From a virus, in IMG/VR virus record IMGVR_UViG_3300023284_000338, positions 1-39,003 of that record: a stretch of 39,003 nt of DNA. The stretch is one strand, 5' to 3'. The position numbers and the translations under genes were made by a program. Positions 1-9,447 of this stretch are shown here, piece after piece. The notes under the pieces are model-generated. The model saw nothing but the letters and a program-made list of their open reading frames with translations. It had not been told where the DNA came from and did no database searches. Within the stretch, counting starts at the first letter, position 1, and each line of letters opens with the position of its first letter.

Positions 1-144
1 GATACTAATGTTAGTTGGGAGGAAGCATGGAGTTATTTTTATGGTGATGTAGCTTATATCTGGCATTCAGATAAGCAAATTATTGGAGTCGGTCAGTCAT
101 TATTAGCCGCTGGATTTCAACTTAGACAGCAAATTATCTGGGCA
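1..144. repeat. Left copy of 144-bp terminal direct repeat
   Basis: These 144 bases are identical to the last 144 bases of the window. The reading frame of the methyltransferase runs through both copies without a break, so the repeat is best read as the overlap of a circular or circularly permuted assembly. It could also be a true terminal redundancy; the sequence alone cannot separate the two. Confidence 0.95.
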
Positions 145-525
145 AAAAATACATTTACAGTAGCCAGAACACATTTTAGTTATCAACACGAGCATTGCTG
201 GTATGTCGTGAGAAACAAAGGCCATTGGAACGGAAGCAAAAACCAAACAACACTATGGAAAATCGATAAAGTGATAGCTGATTCCGGGCATGGCGCACAA
301 AAGCCAGTGGAATGTATGCGTCGTCCTATCGTGAATAACTCATCCCAAGGGCAGACTGTTTATGATCCATTCCTCGGCTCAGGAACGACAATAATCGCAG
401 CGGAAATGGAAGGACGGAATTGCTATGGTCTTGAGATCGAGCCAGCGTATTGCGATATAATCGTCAAGCGGTGGGAGGAATTTACAGGTCAAAAGGCAGA
501 TAGAGAAAAGGCTAAGGCAGCATGA
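1..525 (+). CDS. ParB-domain DNA methyltransferase, C-terminal part (continues from 38197)
   Basis: This is the 3' part of a gene split by the circular cut. The frame is open from base 1 and ends at 525. It holds the AdoMet-binding motif DPFLGSGTTI (about 364-393) near the end. The catalytic DPPY motif lies in the other piece at 38767-38787. The order DPPY then FxGxG is that of beta-class amino (N6-adenine or N4-cytosine) methyltransferases. The joined protein would be 395 residues. Its stop overlaps the next gene (ATGA at 522), so it is translated with the terminase genes. Likely role: modify phage DNA against restriction, or regulation. The base specificity is inferred only from the class. 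Confidence 0.88.
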   Translation, partial: DTNVSWEEAWSYFYGDVAYIWHSDKQIIGVGQSLLAAGFQLRQQIIWAKNTFTVARTHFSYQHEHCWYVVRNKGHWNGSKNQTTLWKIDKVIADSGHGAQKPVECMRRPIVNNSSQGQTVYDPFLGSGTTIIAAEMEGRNCYGLEIEPAYCDIIVKRWEEFTGQKADREKAKAA

Positions 526-1019
526 CTAAGAAGGCAAAAAAAAAGACTGGACGGAAAGTCGGACGACCAGCATTCAAAGTTACCGCAGAGGTACTGAAGA
601 AGGTCCAAGCGTATGCGGCACAAGGTCTTGCCGACTATCAGATAGCCGATTGTCTCGGTATTCATCGCTTCACATTCCAGGCGAGGAAGGAACAGTTTAC
701 CGACTTTTTGGACGCCATAGAGCTAGGTCGCTCGAAAGGCATTGCTACCATTACGAATTCGCTATTCAATACTGCTAAAGAAGGCCACTTTCCGGCGCAG
801 AAGTATTACCTGAATAACCGGGCTGCTGACGACTGGGCCGATGTGAAAGCCATTGAACATAGCGGAATAGTGGAACACGTACACCTTACTGAAATGACTG
901 AGGCCGAGCTTGAAGACGATATCGCCGCAGCAACAGCAAGACTTGGAGATTTGGCGAAGCCGGTCGAGCGAGATTCTGAGGCGCAAACGCAGCCGCGTAA
1001 GTCTTCAGAGCTTCACTGA
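522..1019 (+). CDS. terS: Terminase small subunit-like protein
   Basis: 165 residues. It begins with a very basic stretch, followed by a helix-turn-helix-like region (residues about 30-60, with GLADYQIADCLGIHRFTF) as in small terminase subunits that bind the packaging start site. Later it has FPAQKYYLNNRAADDW, a pattern common in phage small terminases. It overlaps the methyltransferase stop by 4 nt and sits directly upstream of, and overlapping, the large subunit. Position and HTH together make the call; no direct proof of DNA binding is visible. Confidence 0.75.
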   Translation: MTKKAKKKTGRKVGRPAFKVTAEVLKKVQAYAAQGLADYQIADCLGIHRFTFQARKEQFTDFLDAIELGRSKGIATITNSLFNTAKEGHFPAQKYYLNNRAADDWADVKAIEHSGIVEHVHLTEMTEAELEDDIAAATARLGDLAKPVERDSEAQTQPRKSSELH

Positions 1020-2394
1020 GTACACGCAACAACGCTGGCAAGCCGCAAAACCGCATAAGATTATCTGCGAGGCATTTGAGCGAGTCGAGCGAAAAGAAAT
1101 CGACCGACTGATCATCGTTATCCCGCCGCAGTTCGGCAAGTCCACAATAGCCAGTCAGAGCTTCCCCGGCTACACGCTCGGTCACGACGGTACTCACGAT
1201 GTCGTGTCGATTAGTGCAGGCGTACAGTTAGCGACGGACTTTGGCCGCGACGTTCGTAATATGATCGCCGGTCAGGAATGCCAGAATATCTTTCCCGAGC
1301 TTCTATTGGCGCCGGATAAAAAGGCCGCAGGTCGATGGAAAACACAAGGCGGAGGTTCGTATTACGCTGTCGGTATTGGCGGTTCGCTGTATGGTCGTGG
1401 TGCGACTCGGGCGATTATCGACGATCCATTCGCTAGTTGGGATGATGCACAATCGGACCTGAAACGAGAAAAGGTTTGGGAATGGTACACAGGTACGCTG
1501 TATAATCGTGTCCGACCAGGCGGCGCCATAATCATAATACAGCACCGGATGCACGAGGCTGATCTCGTCGGTCGTCTTATTCAGGTAATGAAGGACGGCG
1601 GCGAATACGCGGATCAGTGGAAGATCATCGAGCTGCCAGCAATATCCGAGCAAGGCGAGGCGCTATGGCCTGAACGATACACGCTTGAATACCTGCATCG
1701 GATCAAAGCGAATACCAGCCCGATCAAATGGTCGTCGCTGTATATGCAGCAGCCGATGCCGGAGGAAGGTACCTATTTCAAGCGTGAGTTCTTTGAGTTC
1801 TTTGATCCGGCTAAGGTTGGTCGATGCCACAAGTACACGACTGGCGATTTCGCAGTTACCGACGACGATGGTGACTATACGGAAATCGCTACGCATGGCT
1901 ACACGGACGAGTATCTGTATCTCGCACTTGAAGGCTGGCGTGGTCAAAAGACTGCTGACGTATGGTTCGAGACTATGATCGACCAGTTCAAACGCCATAA
2001 ACCGTTATGCTTTTTCGGTGAGACAGGTCCAATCCGACGATCAATCGAGCCGTTTCTAATTCGTAGAATGAGAGAACGACAGGCTCATTGTCGGTTGGAA
2101 TGGCTGCCAAGACCACACGATAAGCCAACGATGGCACGTGGATTGCAGGGACTTTGCGCCATGAAAAAGGTTAAGATAGCCGACACCGATTATGGTCATG
2201 GGCTATTACGGCAATTCCTGAATTTCCCCGGTGGAATATTGGACGACGGAGTTGACATGGCGGCACTCATGGGAATGGCAATCGACCAGGCGCACCCTGC
2301 TATCATGGAGCCAATGAAGACCGAAGCCGAACCCGGCGAGGATTACAGCTATGTCGATGACGAGGATGATGTAAGACCGTGGCGAGTAGCGTAA
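910..2394 (+). CDS. terL: Terminase large subunit (packaging ATPase/nuclease)
   Basis: 494 residues from a TTG start at 910, which lies 110 nt inside terS. No nearby ATG gives the expected N-terminal region (LRRKRSRVSLQSFTEY, then HKIICEAFERVERKEIDRL), so the early TTG is preferred. Walker A is PPQFGKST at about residue 72-79, Walker B RAIIDDPF at about 167, and the coupling motif IIIIQHRMHEADL follows. The RNase H-like nuclease part starts at TTGDFAVTDDDGDYTE (about 310) and has a further acidic site in DDGVDMAAL near the end. It drives DNA into the procapsid and cuts it. Headful packaging is inferred from the P22-like neighbours. Confidence 0.93.
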   Translation: MKTISPQQQQDLEIWRSRSSEILRRKRSRVSLQSFTEYTQQRWQAAKPHKIICEAFERVERKEIDRLIIVIPPQFGKSTIASQSFPGYTLGHDGTHDVVSISAGVQLATDFGRDVRNMIAGQECQNIFPELLLAPDKKAAGRWKTQGGGSYYAVGIGGSLYGRGATRAIIDDPFASWDDAQSDLKREKVWEWYTGTLYNRVRPGGAIIIIQHRMHEADLVGRLIQVMKDGGEYADQWKIIELPAISEQGEALWPERYTLEYLHRIKANTSPIKWSSLYMQQPMPEEGTYFKREFFEFFDPAKVGRCHKYTTGDFAVTDDDGDYTEIATHGYTDEYLYLALEGWRGQKTADVWFETMIDQFKRHKPLCFFGETGPIRRSIEPFLIRRMRERQAHCRLEWLPRPHDKPTMARGLQGLCAMKKVKIADTDYGHGLLRQFLNFPGGILDDGVDMAALMGMAIDQAHPAIMEPMKTEAEPGEDYSYVDDEDDVRPWRVA

Positions 2395-2404
2395 TAGAAT
2401 ATCA

Positions 2405-2527
2405 ATGGAAAATACTTACTATTTTATTGTCCATCCGGTCTTCGCAAAACTTGATCCTGAATGGATTCAGTTACTAAGAGATAGCGGAATTGTTGTGATT
2501 ATTCAGAGTAGGCTCTCAAATGGCTAA
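2405..2527 (+). CDS. Small hypothetical protein between terminase and portal
   Basis: 40 residues (MENTYYFIVHPVF...), ending 8 nt inside the portal gene. No recognisable domain and only a weak ribosome site. The overlap with the next start is like that of real neighbours here, but the gene could be chance. Confidence 0.4.
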   Translation: MENTYYFIVHPVFAKLDPEWIQLLRDSGIVVIIQSRLSNG

Positions 2528-4454
2528 ACACGTACCGGGCGAGAAACCGGAGACTCCCGAAGACGAAGACTTGACGTTGGTCAAAGCTCAGTTCGTCGAT
2601 TTCGAGAACAACACATCCGATTATCGAACAGAAGCCGAACTGATGCGGGCTTACTTCGATGGCAAGCAATGGACTAAAGCGGAAAAGAAAGCTATCGAGA
2701 AACGCGGCCAGCCGGTTATTACTGATAATAAGATCGCCGATAAGATAGGCACGATGTTAGGTGTCGAAAAGCAACGACGCACCGATCCAAAAGCCCTACC
2801 GAGAAACAACCCGGCCGATGAACAAGCGGCGGAAGCGGCGACCGATGGATTGCGTTATGTCGCCGACGATAATATGTGGGCTTTCGATAAATCGTTAATC
2901 GCCGAAGATATGTTTGTCGAAGGCGTCGGTGGCGTTGAAATAACCGTCGATGCCAAGATACAAAAGAACAGTAAAGTGCCGAAGGTACGAGTAGATCATA
3001 TTCGATGGGACCGACAGTATTGGGACGCGCATTCGTTTATGTGCGATTTCTCGGATGCCATGTTCAAGGGTATCGTGACTTGGATGGATGTCGAAGTTGC
3101 TAAAGCTAAGTGGGCGGATAAAACGGAGATCATTGATGAATCGATCTCACTCGCAGGAGAATATTCAATCCGGCAATTAGCGTCGGGTAGTCAGTCCACT
3201 ACGTTCGCTGATAAACCACGATGGGCGATAAATACGGCAGGAAGAAAACGAATACAGGTTTTTCAACACAATTTCATAAAAGATGGTCAGTGGCACAAAT
3301 GTAAGTTTGTCGCCGCTGGATTTATTGAGGAAGTCGAAGTTTCAGAATATGACGATGAAGAAGGCGAGCCGCAAAGTTCAATCGAATACCAGGCGCTATA
3401 TCGTCAAGGCGCGGATGGTATGCCATACGGTGCAATTCGTCGTTATCGAGACTTGCAGGACGACTGGAATAAGCGGCGTTCGAAATCTACGCACATGCTC
3501 AACACCAACCAAGTCATTGTTGAAGAAGGTATGTTGAGCCAAAAGGAAATAGAGAAAATTCGCAAGGAAGCAGCCAGACCGGACGGCGTAATTACGCATC
3601 CAGCGGGAGTCGCAATCAGGCTAGAAAAGAATATCGATCTCGCTCAAGGTCATGTAGCACTCATGGAATTGACCGGCAGATCGTTAGATGCGATTGGCCC
3701 GAACGCGGCGCTTGCGGGACAAACCGGCAGCTTATCGGGTCGTGCAAAACAGATCGATGCACAAGGCGGGCTAATCGCAATCGACAAGCCGTTCGATCAG
3801 TTACGTCATTTAACGCTGCGGGTGTTTCGACATATGTGGAATCGTATTACGCAGTTCTGGAAAGCAGAAACGTGGATACGCATTCGGGACGAGGAACACC
3901 TGCGATTTGTCGCCTTGAATCAAGAGATAACACGAGCAGAACTGCTTTCAGCAGAAGTCGGTAAGCAGCCGGATTTGAGCGAGGATGAAAGGACCGCAAT
4001 CATTGCTCAGATTATTGCGAATCCAGAGAACCAGGAAGTGTTGAAACTTAATGATGTTGCGCAACTGGATGTCGATATTCTGATTGACGAGGCACCGGAT
4101 GTCGTGACGTTACAGCAAGAGGAATTTGCAATCATTGCAGAAGTCGCCCGAACGCGCCCTGAATTACCATTCATGGTATTCATCGAAGCATCGAATCTAC
4201 GCAGCGATACCAAGCGCAAGATTAAGGAAGCGCTGCAACCGACCGACGATCCAGGCGCGGCTTTACTTCTACAAGTACAGCAAGCAGTCGCAATGCTCGA
4301 ACCGTTAATCAAGGAAGCTCAGGTTCGTAAACTTGCCGCAGGAGCTGCTAAGGACGAGGCTATTGCCGCCGAACACGCGATTGATACGGTCATAAAGACG
4401 GCAACACATATCGAAGGCGATGCAGAGCCAGAACTTTCAGTAAACGTAAATTAA
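2520..4454 (+). CDS. Portal protein, P22-like
   Basis: 644 residues, a usual length for P22-type portals. The N-terminus has the typical RAYFDGKQWTKAEKKAIEKR followed by GQPVITDNKI, seen in portals of short-tailed phages. The middle has the WDRQYWDAHSFMCDFSDA region and the C-terminal third is rich in helix and charge, as expected for the barrel and crown. The portal forms the dodecameric ring through which DNA enters and leaves the head. It lies right after terL and before scaffold and coat, the standard order. Confidence 0.9.
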   Translation: MAKHVPGEKPETPEDEDLTLVKAQFVDFENNTSDYRTEAELMRAYFDGKQWTKAEKKAIEKRGQPVITDNKIADKIGTMLGVEKQRRTDPKALPRNNPADEQAAEAATDGLRYVADDNMWAFDKSLIAEDMFVEGVGGVEITVDAKIQKNSKVPKVRVDHIRWDRQYWDAHSFMCDFSDAMFKGIVTWMDVEVAKAKWADKTEIIDESISLAGEYSIRQLASGSQSTTFADKPRWAINTAGRKRIQVFQHNFIKDGQWHKCKFVAAGFIEEVEVSEYDDEEGEPQSSIEYQALYRQGADGMPYGAIRRYRDLQDDWNKRRSKSTHMLNTNQVIVEEGMLSQKEIEKIRKEAARPDGVITHPAGVAIRLEKNIDLAQGHVALMELTGRSLDAIGPNAALAGQTGSLSGRAKQIDAQGGLIAIDKPFDQLRHLTLRVFRHMWNRITQFWKAETWIRIRDEEHLRFVALNQEITRAELLSAEVGKQPDLSEDERTAIIAQIIANPENQEVLKLNDVAQLDVDILIDEAPDVVTLQQEEFAIIAEVARTRPELPFMVFIEASNLRSDTKRKIKEALQPTDDPGAALLLQVQQAVAMLEPLIKEAQVRKLAAGAAKDEAIAAEHAIDTVIKTATHIEGDAEPELSVNVN

Positions 4455-4584
4455 TGTTATTTCGTGTACATTCAGGAAACTGTGGTATATTCCACAAAAC
4501 CCGCCGCCGGGGTCAAACGGGCGCACCGTTGCCGCCTGACGATATAGGGCGATTTCGCTTATTCCCGCGATAGAGGAACGATGG
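4455..4584 (+). promoter_or_regulatory. Possible structured leader ahead of scaffold/coat genes
   Basis: A 130-nt gap in an otherwise tightly packed gene run. It holds the inverted repeat TGTGG-TATATT-CCACA (4481-4496), then a GC-rich stretch with several short alternative stems (for example GGCG/CGCC around 4519-4536 and GCGA/TCGC near 4550-4559), then the scaffold ribosome site GAGGAACG. TATATT could also be a -10 element, but no good -35 is present. A promoter or mRNA processing site to raise scaffold and coat expression is an inference. Confidence 0.4.
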
Positions 4585-5421
4585 ATGGCAGACGATATTG
4601 AGGAGGTTGTAGAAGATACGCCGTTCTCGCAGATTCTTGCTAAAAAAGTCGAAAGCGACACCGATGTAAAACCTGCGAAAGCAGCCGAGACGCCATCGGA
4701 CTCGAAGGATATAAAGCCCGACGAAGCGAAAGATAAGCCGGGCGAAGGCGACGCAAAAGCCGCAGACGCGAAAGATGCGAAGCCGGAAGATCAGCAAGAA
4801 CCAGATCGGCTTGCGGATATCCAGTCCGAATTGAAGGGCATTAAAACGGCCCTGAAAAAGGAACGGGATAAAAACAAGGCGCTCGCAGCGGAACAGCGGG
4901 AAGAAATACCCAAGACATCATGGGATGAAGACCCGGATAAGGCGTTAGAAGAACGTCTGGCGGATCAGGCACAGAGCTTAGAAAATCGTTTCTATGTAAT
5001 GTGTGAAAATCTCGTCAAAGCCGACCACGACGATTTTGATAAGGTGGTCGGCACATTCATGGAAGAAGCTGAAGACAACCAGGCATTAGCCGGAAATGTT
5101 TATCAGCAGATGTCAGGGGAAGCGAATCCCGCGTTGTATCTTTACAACTTCGCCAAGAACAGGGCCGAAATGTCCGAAGTTGGCGGTGATTTATCGAAGT
5201 ATAAAGAATCGATTGAAGCACCGCTAAACGTCAAAATCTCGGAACTGGAAAAGGCAAATAAAGAGTTGACGGACCAACTCCAATCCCTCGGTAAAGTCTC
5301 ACCATCGTTAAACAAAGAGCCGTCAGCGACGAAGGTTCAGGTCGATGCAGAAGCATTGGATGACGATACGCCGTTTGACGACATTGTTAAATCGAGACAT
5401 CAGCTACGCAAGACAGGTTAG
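4585..5421 (+). CDS. Scaffolding protein
   Basis: 278 residues, strongly acidic, with a long low-complexity DAKDAKPE/KPDEAKDKPGEG region (residues about 30-75) and predicted coiled coil (KGIKTALKKERDKNKAL and LEKANKELTDQLQSL). It sits between portal and coat, where P22 gp8 lies. Such proteins fill the procapsid and leave before DNA packaging. The motif DDTPF near the end echoes EDTPF near the start. Confidence 0.8.
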   Translation: MADDIEEVVEDTPFSQILAKKVESDTDVKPAKAAETPSDSKDIKPDEAKDKPGEGDAKAADAKDAKPEDQQEPDRLADIQSELKGIKTALKKERDKNKALAAEQREEIPKTSWDEDPDKALEERLADQAQSLENRFYVMCENLVKADHDDFDKVVGTFMEEAEDNQALAGNVYQQMSGEANPALYLYNFAKNRAEMSEVGGDLSKYKESIEAPLNVKISELEKANKELTDQLQSLGKVSPSLNKEPSATKVQVDAEALDDDTPFDDIVKSRHQLRKTG

Positions 5422-5450
5422 TAGCGTAGTTCGACTGCAAGGAGTCAGTC

Positions 5451-6548
5451 ATGGCCGAGTCCACTATCCCTGCTGGCAATATTGTCAAGAAATGGGAACG
5501 CAAGTTTTTTAACGAATACATCAGGGACGGGCGCTTCACGCCGTACATGGGTGAAGACGAGTTCAAGATGATTCAAGTCAAGACTGCCCTACAGGGCGAA
5601 ACCGGGCGTGATCTTTCGATTACGTTGGTCAATCGACTGACCGGTACCGGCAAGACCGGAAAATCTACGCTGAAAGGCAACGAAGAAACGATGGATCAAC
5701 GGACCTTCGTGTTCATCGTTGATCGCCTTCGTCACGCCGTTTTGCATGATCGGTTGGATGAAGATTTCAATGCCATCGATCTGGTAAAAGCCAAAAATTC
5801 AATCCTACTGGATTGGTTCAAAGAGAGAATGCGCGATGATCTTCTCGATGCTTTTGGTTCCATTTCGGTATCCGGTGGCGTAGCGGTAACTTTTGCAACC
5901 GCGACCGAAGCGCAGAAGGACGCTTGGCTGGTCGATAACGCAGACCGCATTTTATTCGGTGCAGCGGTATCGAACAACTCGTCGAACGATCACTCAGCAT
6001 CGCTATCCAATATCGACAATACTGCGGACAAATTCAACGCCTCGACTTTGAAGTTAATGAAACGCCGCGCCAAGACTGCAAGTCCTCGAATCCGACCGAT
6101 CACTGTCACTGGTGATGAGGAATGGTTCGTTGCCTTTGCCGGTTCGAATACCTTCCGCGACTTCTCGAACGACAGTACAGTCCAACAGGCGAACCGAGAA
6201 GCCTGGGCGCGTGGTCGGGATAATCCGTTGTTTACCGGTGGCGATTTGATTCTCGATGGCGTGATTGTTCGAGAGATACCTGAACTCGCCAACATAACCG
6301 GCGTCGGCGCAGGTTCGATTGATGTCGGCCCGGTGTACTTAGCCGGTGCACAAGCAGTCGGTATTTGCTGGAAACGGCGCAGCCGCATGATCGAGGACAT
6401 CGACGATTACGGTGCCAAGAAGGGCGCTGGCTTCGAGGAAATCCGCGACATTAAGAAACTCTTGTTCGGTAAGGGAACGACCGATCTCGATGATCTTGTG
6501 CAGCATGGTGTTCATACTGGTTACTTTGCATCGGTCGACGACGCATAG
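5451..6548 (+). CDS. Major capsid protein, N4-gp56/DUF4043-like
   Basis: 365 residues. The N-terminal half (WERKFFNEYIRDGRFTPYMG, then TGRDLSITLVNRLTG and LRHAVLHDRLDEDF) matches the family of coat proteins named after N4 gp56. It follows the scaffold by 29 nt with a good ribosome site (GCAAGGAGTCAGTC). It would form the icosahedral shell. An alternative assignment is unlikely given size, position and motifs. Confidence 0.9.
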   Translation: MAESTIPAGNIVKKWERKFFNEYIRDGRFTPYMGEDEFKMIQVKTALQGETGRDLSITLVNRLTGTGKTGKSTLKGNEETMDQRTFVFIVDRLRHAVLHDRLDEDFNAIDLVKAKNSILLDWFKERMRDDLLDAFGSISVSGGVAVTFATATEAQKDAWLVDNADRILFGAAVSNNSSNDHSASLSNIDNTADKFNASTLKLMKRRAKTASPRIRPITVTGDEEWFVAFAGSNTFRDFSNDSTVQQANREAWARGRDNPLFTGGDLILDGVIVREIPELANITGVGAGSIDVGPVYLAGAQAVGICWKRRSRMIEDIDDYGAKKGAGFEEIRDIKKLLFGKGTTDLDDLVQHGVHTGYFASVDDA

Positions 6549-6574
6549 GCCATAATCTGACGTAGGAGAACGGC

Positions 6575-6844
6575 ATGGCTGTTAATCAACAAGAGATCGC
6601 TGAAAACGGAATGCTTCAAGGCGATATATTCAGGTTGCTGGAAAATCTTCGTGACGTAGTGAACGAATTGCAGGCGGATCACGATACGACAACTGCCGCA
6701 ATCGATGGTATTGTTCAAAAACTCGATGGTGATGCTGGCATAACTGATACCAATTACGAAGCTGTTCATGGACTCGGTGGATCAGGTGCGGCGTTACCGG
6801 CTGATTTAACTAATTCAACTGCGATCACGCTGGCGCAGGGCTAA
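6575..6844 (+). CDS. Small capsid-adjacent protein of unknown function
   Basis: 89 residues. The first half is helical and acidic (LQGDIFRLLENLRDVVNEL), the second half has TDTNYEAVHGLGGSG. The ribosome site GTAGGAG lies just upstream. It is between coat and the next virion-like gene, so a minor head or assembly role is likely, but no domain was recognised. Confidence 0.65.
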   Translation: MAVNQQEIAENGMLQGDIFRLLENLRDVVNELQADHDTTTAAIDGIVQKLDGDAGITDTNYEAVHGLGGSGAALPADLTNSTAITLAQG

Positions 6845-6864
6845 CTTTTTATTAGGAGCAAAAC

Positions 6865-7371
6865 ATGGCCACCTTTACAAGTACACAAGCTGCTGCCGGC
6901 ATTCAGTCGTTCAAAGCGCATGGCGAGGGCCTTATGCAATTTGCTTTCGGCGAGCTTGCTATTGCCGCTAATCCGGTCGCTGCCGATCTCTATGAATTAT
7001 GCAAAGTTCCTGCAGGTGCCGTCGTGGTCGGCGGTCAGTTGTATGCATCAGATATGGATACCGGTACAGAGACACTTGATCTTGATGCTGGTTGGGCTGC
7101 CAATGGCGGCTCGCTGACGCATGATTCGCTCGACGCCGATGGACTTGGTAATTGGGGAGTATGGACAGGCGATGCTTTTGCTGCCGGTAATGTCAGTAAT
7201 GTAGTCGGCATATCATTGCCATTAGCCGGTATTCTGGTCACCGGCGTATATCCGAAGTTTTCCCGCGAAACTACGATTCAACTAACTTGTGTTGTAACAG
7301 CCGCGACTTTTGCAGCAGGAAATGTTGCCATCAGGGTGCAGTATTACGTTGACGATTCACTAGCCGCTTAG
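6865..7371 (+). CDS. Probable head decoration or minor virion protein
   Basis: 168 residues, rich in Ala, Gly and Val with a beta-strand pattern (VPAGAVVVGGQLYASDMDTG, LTCVVTAATFAAG, NVAIRVQYYVDDS). The pattern of a measured-quantity style beta sandwich next to the coat gene is common in short-tailed phages and fits a capsid surface or cement protein. The ribosome site TTAGGAGC lies 8 nt before ATG. No charge or signal suggests an enzyme. Confidence 0.6.
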   Translation: MATFTSTQAAAGIQSFKAHGEGLMQFAFGELAIAANPVAADLYELCKVPAGAVVVGGQLYASDMDTGTETLDLDAGWAANGGSLTHDSLDADGLGNWGVWTGDAFAAGNVSNVVGISLPLAGILVTGVYPKFSRETTIQLTCVVTAATFAAGNVAIRVQYYVDDSLAA

Positions 7372-7379
7372 GAGGTCCC

Positions 7380-7697
7380 GTGAGCAAGTACAGATATATA
7401 GGCGAATGCGCCGCTGGTTTCGTGCAGTTCAATCGTCCGAATAAAATCGAAGAGCCTCCGGTCGTTATGCCAACTGGTAAGGCTGTGGAGGTACCGGATT
7501 GGCTTGCAACGAAACTCGCTGATAATTCTCACTTCGAAGAAGCGACGGGCAGCAAAAGCAAAGACGAAAAAAGCAAAGACGATAATCCGGGCGAGTCTGA
7601 AACAGAACATGAAACGGGCGAATGTCCTGATTGCGGTAAGACCGTAAAGGTTAGGGGCGACGGTTATCTGTACAGTCATAAATGCGTCGGTGATTAA
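7380..7697 (+). CDS. Small protein with C-terminal zinc ribbon
   Basis: 105 residues with GTG start preceded by a strong TAGGAGGT. The first half is YRYIGECAAGFVQFNRP...VEVPDWLATKLADN, a layout seen in small head-region proteins. A charged linker (KSKDEKSKDDNPGE) leads to a C-terminal CPDCGKTVKVRGDGYLYSHKC, a likely single zinc site (two Cys, then His-Lys-Cys). Role in head assembly is inferred only from place. Confidence 0.65.
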   Translation: MSKYRYIGECAAGFVQFNRPNKIEEPPVVMPTGKAVEVPDWLATKLADNSHFEEATGSKSKDEKSKDDNPGESETEHETGECPDCGKTVKVRGDGYLYSHKCVGD

Positions 7698-7699
7698 CT

Positions 7700-8080
7700 A
7701 TGACTCCCGCGCAACTGAAAAGCGCGGTTCTCAAAAAACTGCAAAAGACCGCTGCAGGAGATACTGACGCTCCTGATGATGTCGCTATTCTTACGGAAAA
7801 GTACGATGCTTTACACGCGATGTTATTGGATGATGAACTGGTCATATGGTCACTGACTGAGAATATCCCGAAGAAAGCGGAACTACCCCTTATTGCTATG
7901 TTGGCAGCATTCGCGGCAAATGAGTTCAATGTCCCTGACCCACGCTATAGCCGACTTCAAATAGAAGGACAATTTAATCTACCGGCAAATGTCGGCGGGC
8001 CTTCGTTGGCTGAACGACAACTACGAAAAGCACTATCGGCCGATTATGTTTCGAGTCCATTGGTCAGTGAGTATTTCTAA
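7700..8080 (+). CDS. Head-to-tail adaptor, P22 gp4-like position
   Basis: 126 residues, mostly helical (LKSAVLKKLQKTAAG; VAILTEKYDALHAMLLDD), with a loop around FNVPDPRYSRLQIEGQF. P22 gp4 is about 166 residues and sits between coat and gp10, just as here. Its stop overlaps the next start (TAATG). It would form the ring under the portal. Similarity to gp4 is by position and helical make-up. Confidence 0.6.
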   Translation: MTPAQLKSAVLKKLQKTAAGDTDAPDDVAILTEKYDALHAMLLDDELVIWSLTENIPKKAELPLIAMLAAFAANEFNVPDPRYSRLQIEGQFNLPANVGGPSLAERQLRKALSADYVSSPLVSEYF

Positions 8081-9447
8081 TGCGCTTGCAATTCGGCCTC
8101 GGTACTTACGAGCATCGGGCCAGTCCGCTGGTCATGATTCAGCAAAATTGCTTGCTGGAACAAAATCCACTTAACTCAAAGAATCCAATAACGCTGCTTG
8201 GTAGTTACGGCGTCGATGACTTCGCAACGCCCGGTACTGGACCGTTACGAGGCGGACGAACTATTAAAGCCGTTCCGTATGTAGTATCTGGAAACGAACT
8301 CCATTCGATAAATTCGGCTGGTGCGGCGACCTTACTAGGCACTATCCCGAACTCGGATCGGGTTAGCCTGGCCGGAGACGGTACCAATGTCATGGTCGTA
8401 ACCGAACAGGACGGTTTTGTATGGGACGGAACAACTGTCGCACAAATCACCGATGCCGATTTTCCCGGTGCAGATTGGGTCGATTATCTGGATACCCGTT
8501 TCGTCATTGGCATTAATGGTCAAGTTTATTTAAGTGATTCTCTAGCCCCGAAGGATTGGCAAGCGCTGCAATTCATAACAACTGAGGCAGCTCCAGACGA
8601 TATCGTTGGCGGTATTGTTGAAAAGCGTGAATTATTTCTCGGTGGTACAGAGTCATTCGAAATATGGGCGACCAGCACTTCAACTGTACCGATTGATCGC
8701 GTCGCATCCGGCTTTATCGAAGTTGGCTTAATGAGTAAATTTGCATTGACTAAAACGGACAATACGGTGTTCTGTATTGCCACGGATGCAACCGTCAGGC
8801 GTTTCGAGGGATACACGCCGGTCGTTGTCTCGACTCCCGCTGTAACGCAGATGATCGAGGATTTAGTTAATAAAGAAAGCCTGTATATGACATCGTTCAG
8901 TGAAGGCGGTCATTCTCTTTTAGCGATTGGCTCAGATGAATGGACGCTGGTATTAGATTTGTCAACGCAACTATGGCATACGCGAATCAGCCAAGGATTT
9001 CCGTACTGGAAACCACTTTTCGCCTTAAGTGCTTTTAATAAATATCTAGTTGCTGATCAGAACACGAATAAGCTCGGTCAATTAGACGGGAACAAGTTCG
9101 CTGATTGGGGCGATCCTCTTATTATGAAATCGACCTGCCAACCGGTACACGCAGAAAATCGTGTGATTACTGGCGGTGATTTGGAATTGATATTTCAGGC
9201 TGGTGTCGGTCTAACAACTGGTCAGGGATCGAATCCGGTAGTCGGTATGCGACAGTCCTTTGATGACGGCAATACTTGGACAAACGAACGCCTGCGGTTC
9301 CTTGGTAAAATTGGCAGATATAAAGAACGAGTAGTATGGTCGCGTATGGGACAAGCACGAAACAGGATCATCGAGTATCAGATTTCCGATCCGGTGCGCC
9401 GTAGTCTGATGTATTCGAATCTGGATATTGAGGTTGGACAACCCTAA
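8080..9447 (+). CDS. Packaged DNA stabilization protein, P22 gp10-like
   Basis: 455 residues, close to the 472 of P22 gp10. It starts MRLQFGLGTYEHRASPLVMIQQNCLLEQNP, the family form in which the product is described as a multi-blade beta propeller. The repeated pattern of beta strands, DGFVWDGTTVAQITDADFP and FLGGTESFEIWATS, is typical. The protein closes the tail hub so that DNA does not leak. Starts at the stop of the gp4-like gene. Confidence 0.85.
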   Translation: MRLQFGLGTYEHRASPLVMIQQNCLLEQNPLNSKNPITLLGSYGVDDFATPGTGPLRGGRTIKAVPYVVSGNELHSINSAGAATLLGTIPNSDRVSLAGDGTNVMVVTEQDGFVWDGTTVAQITDADFPGADWVDYLDTRFVIGINGQVYLSDSLAPKDWQALQFITTEAAPDDIVGGIVEKRELFLGGTESFEIWATSTSTVPIDRVASGFIEVGLMSKFALTKTDNTVFCIATDATVRRFEGYTPVVVSTPAVTQMIEDLVNKESLYMTSFSEGGHSLLAIGSDEWTLVLDLSTQLWHTRISQGFPYWKPLFALSAFNKYLVADQNTNKLGQLDGNKFADWGDPLIMKSTCQPVHAENRVITGGDLELIFQAGVGLTTGQGSNPVVGMRQSFDDGNTWTNERLRFLGKIGRYKERVVWSRMGQARNRIIEYQISDPVRRSLMYSNLDIEVGQP

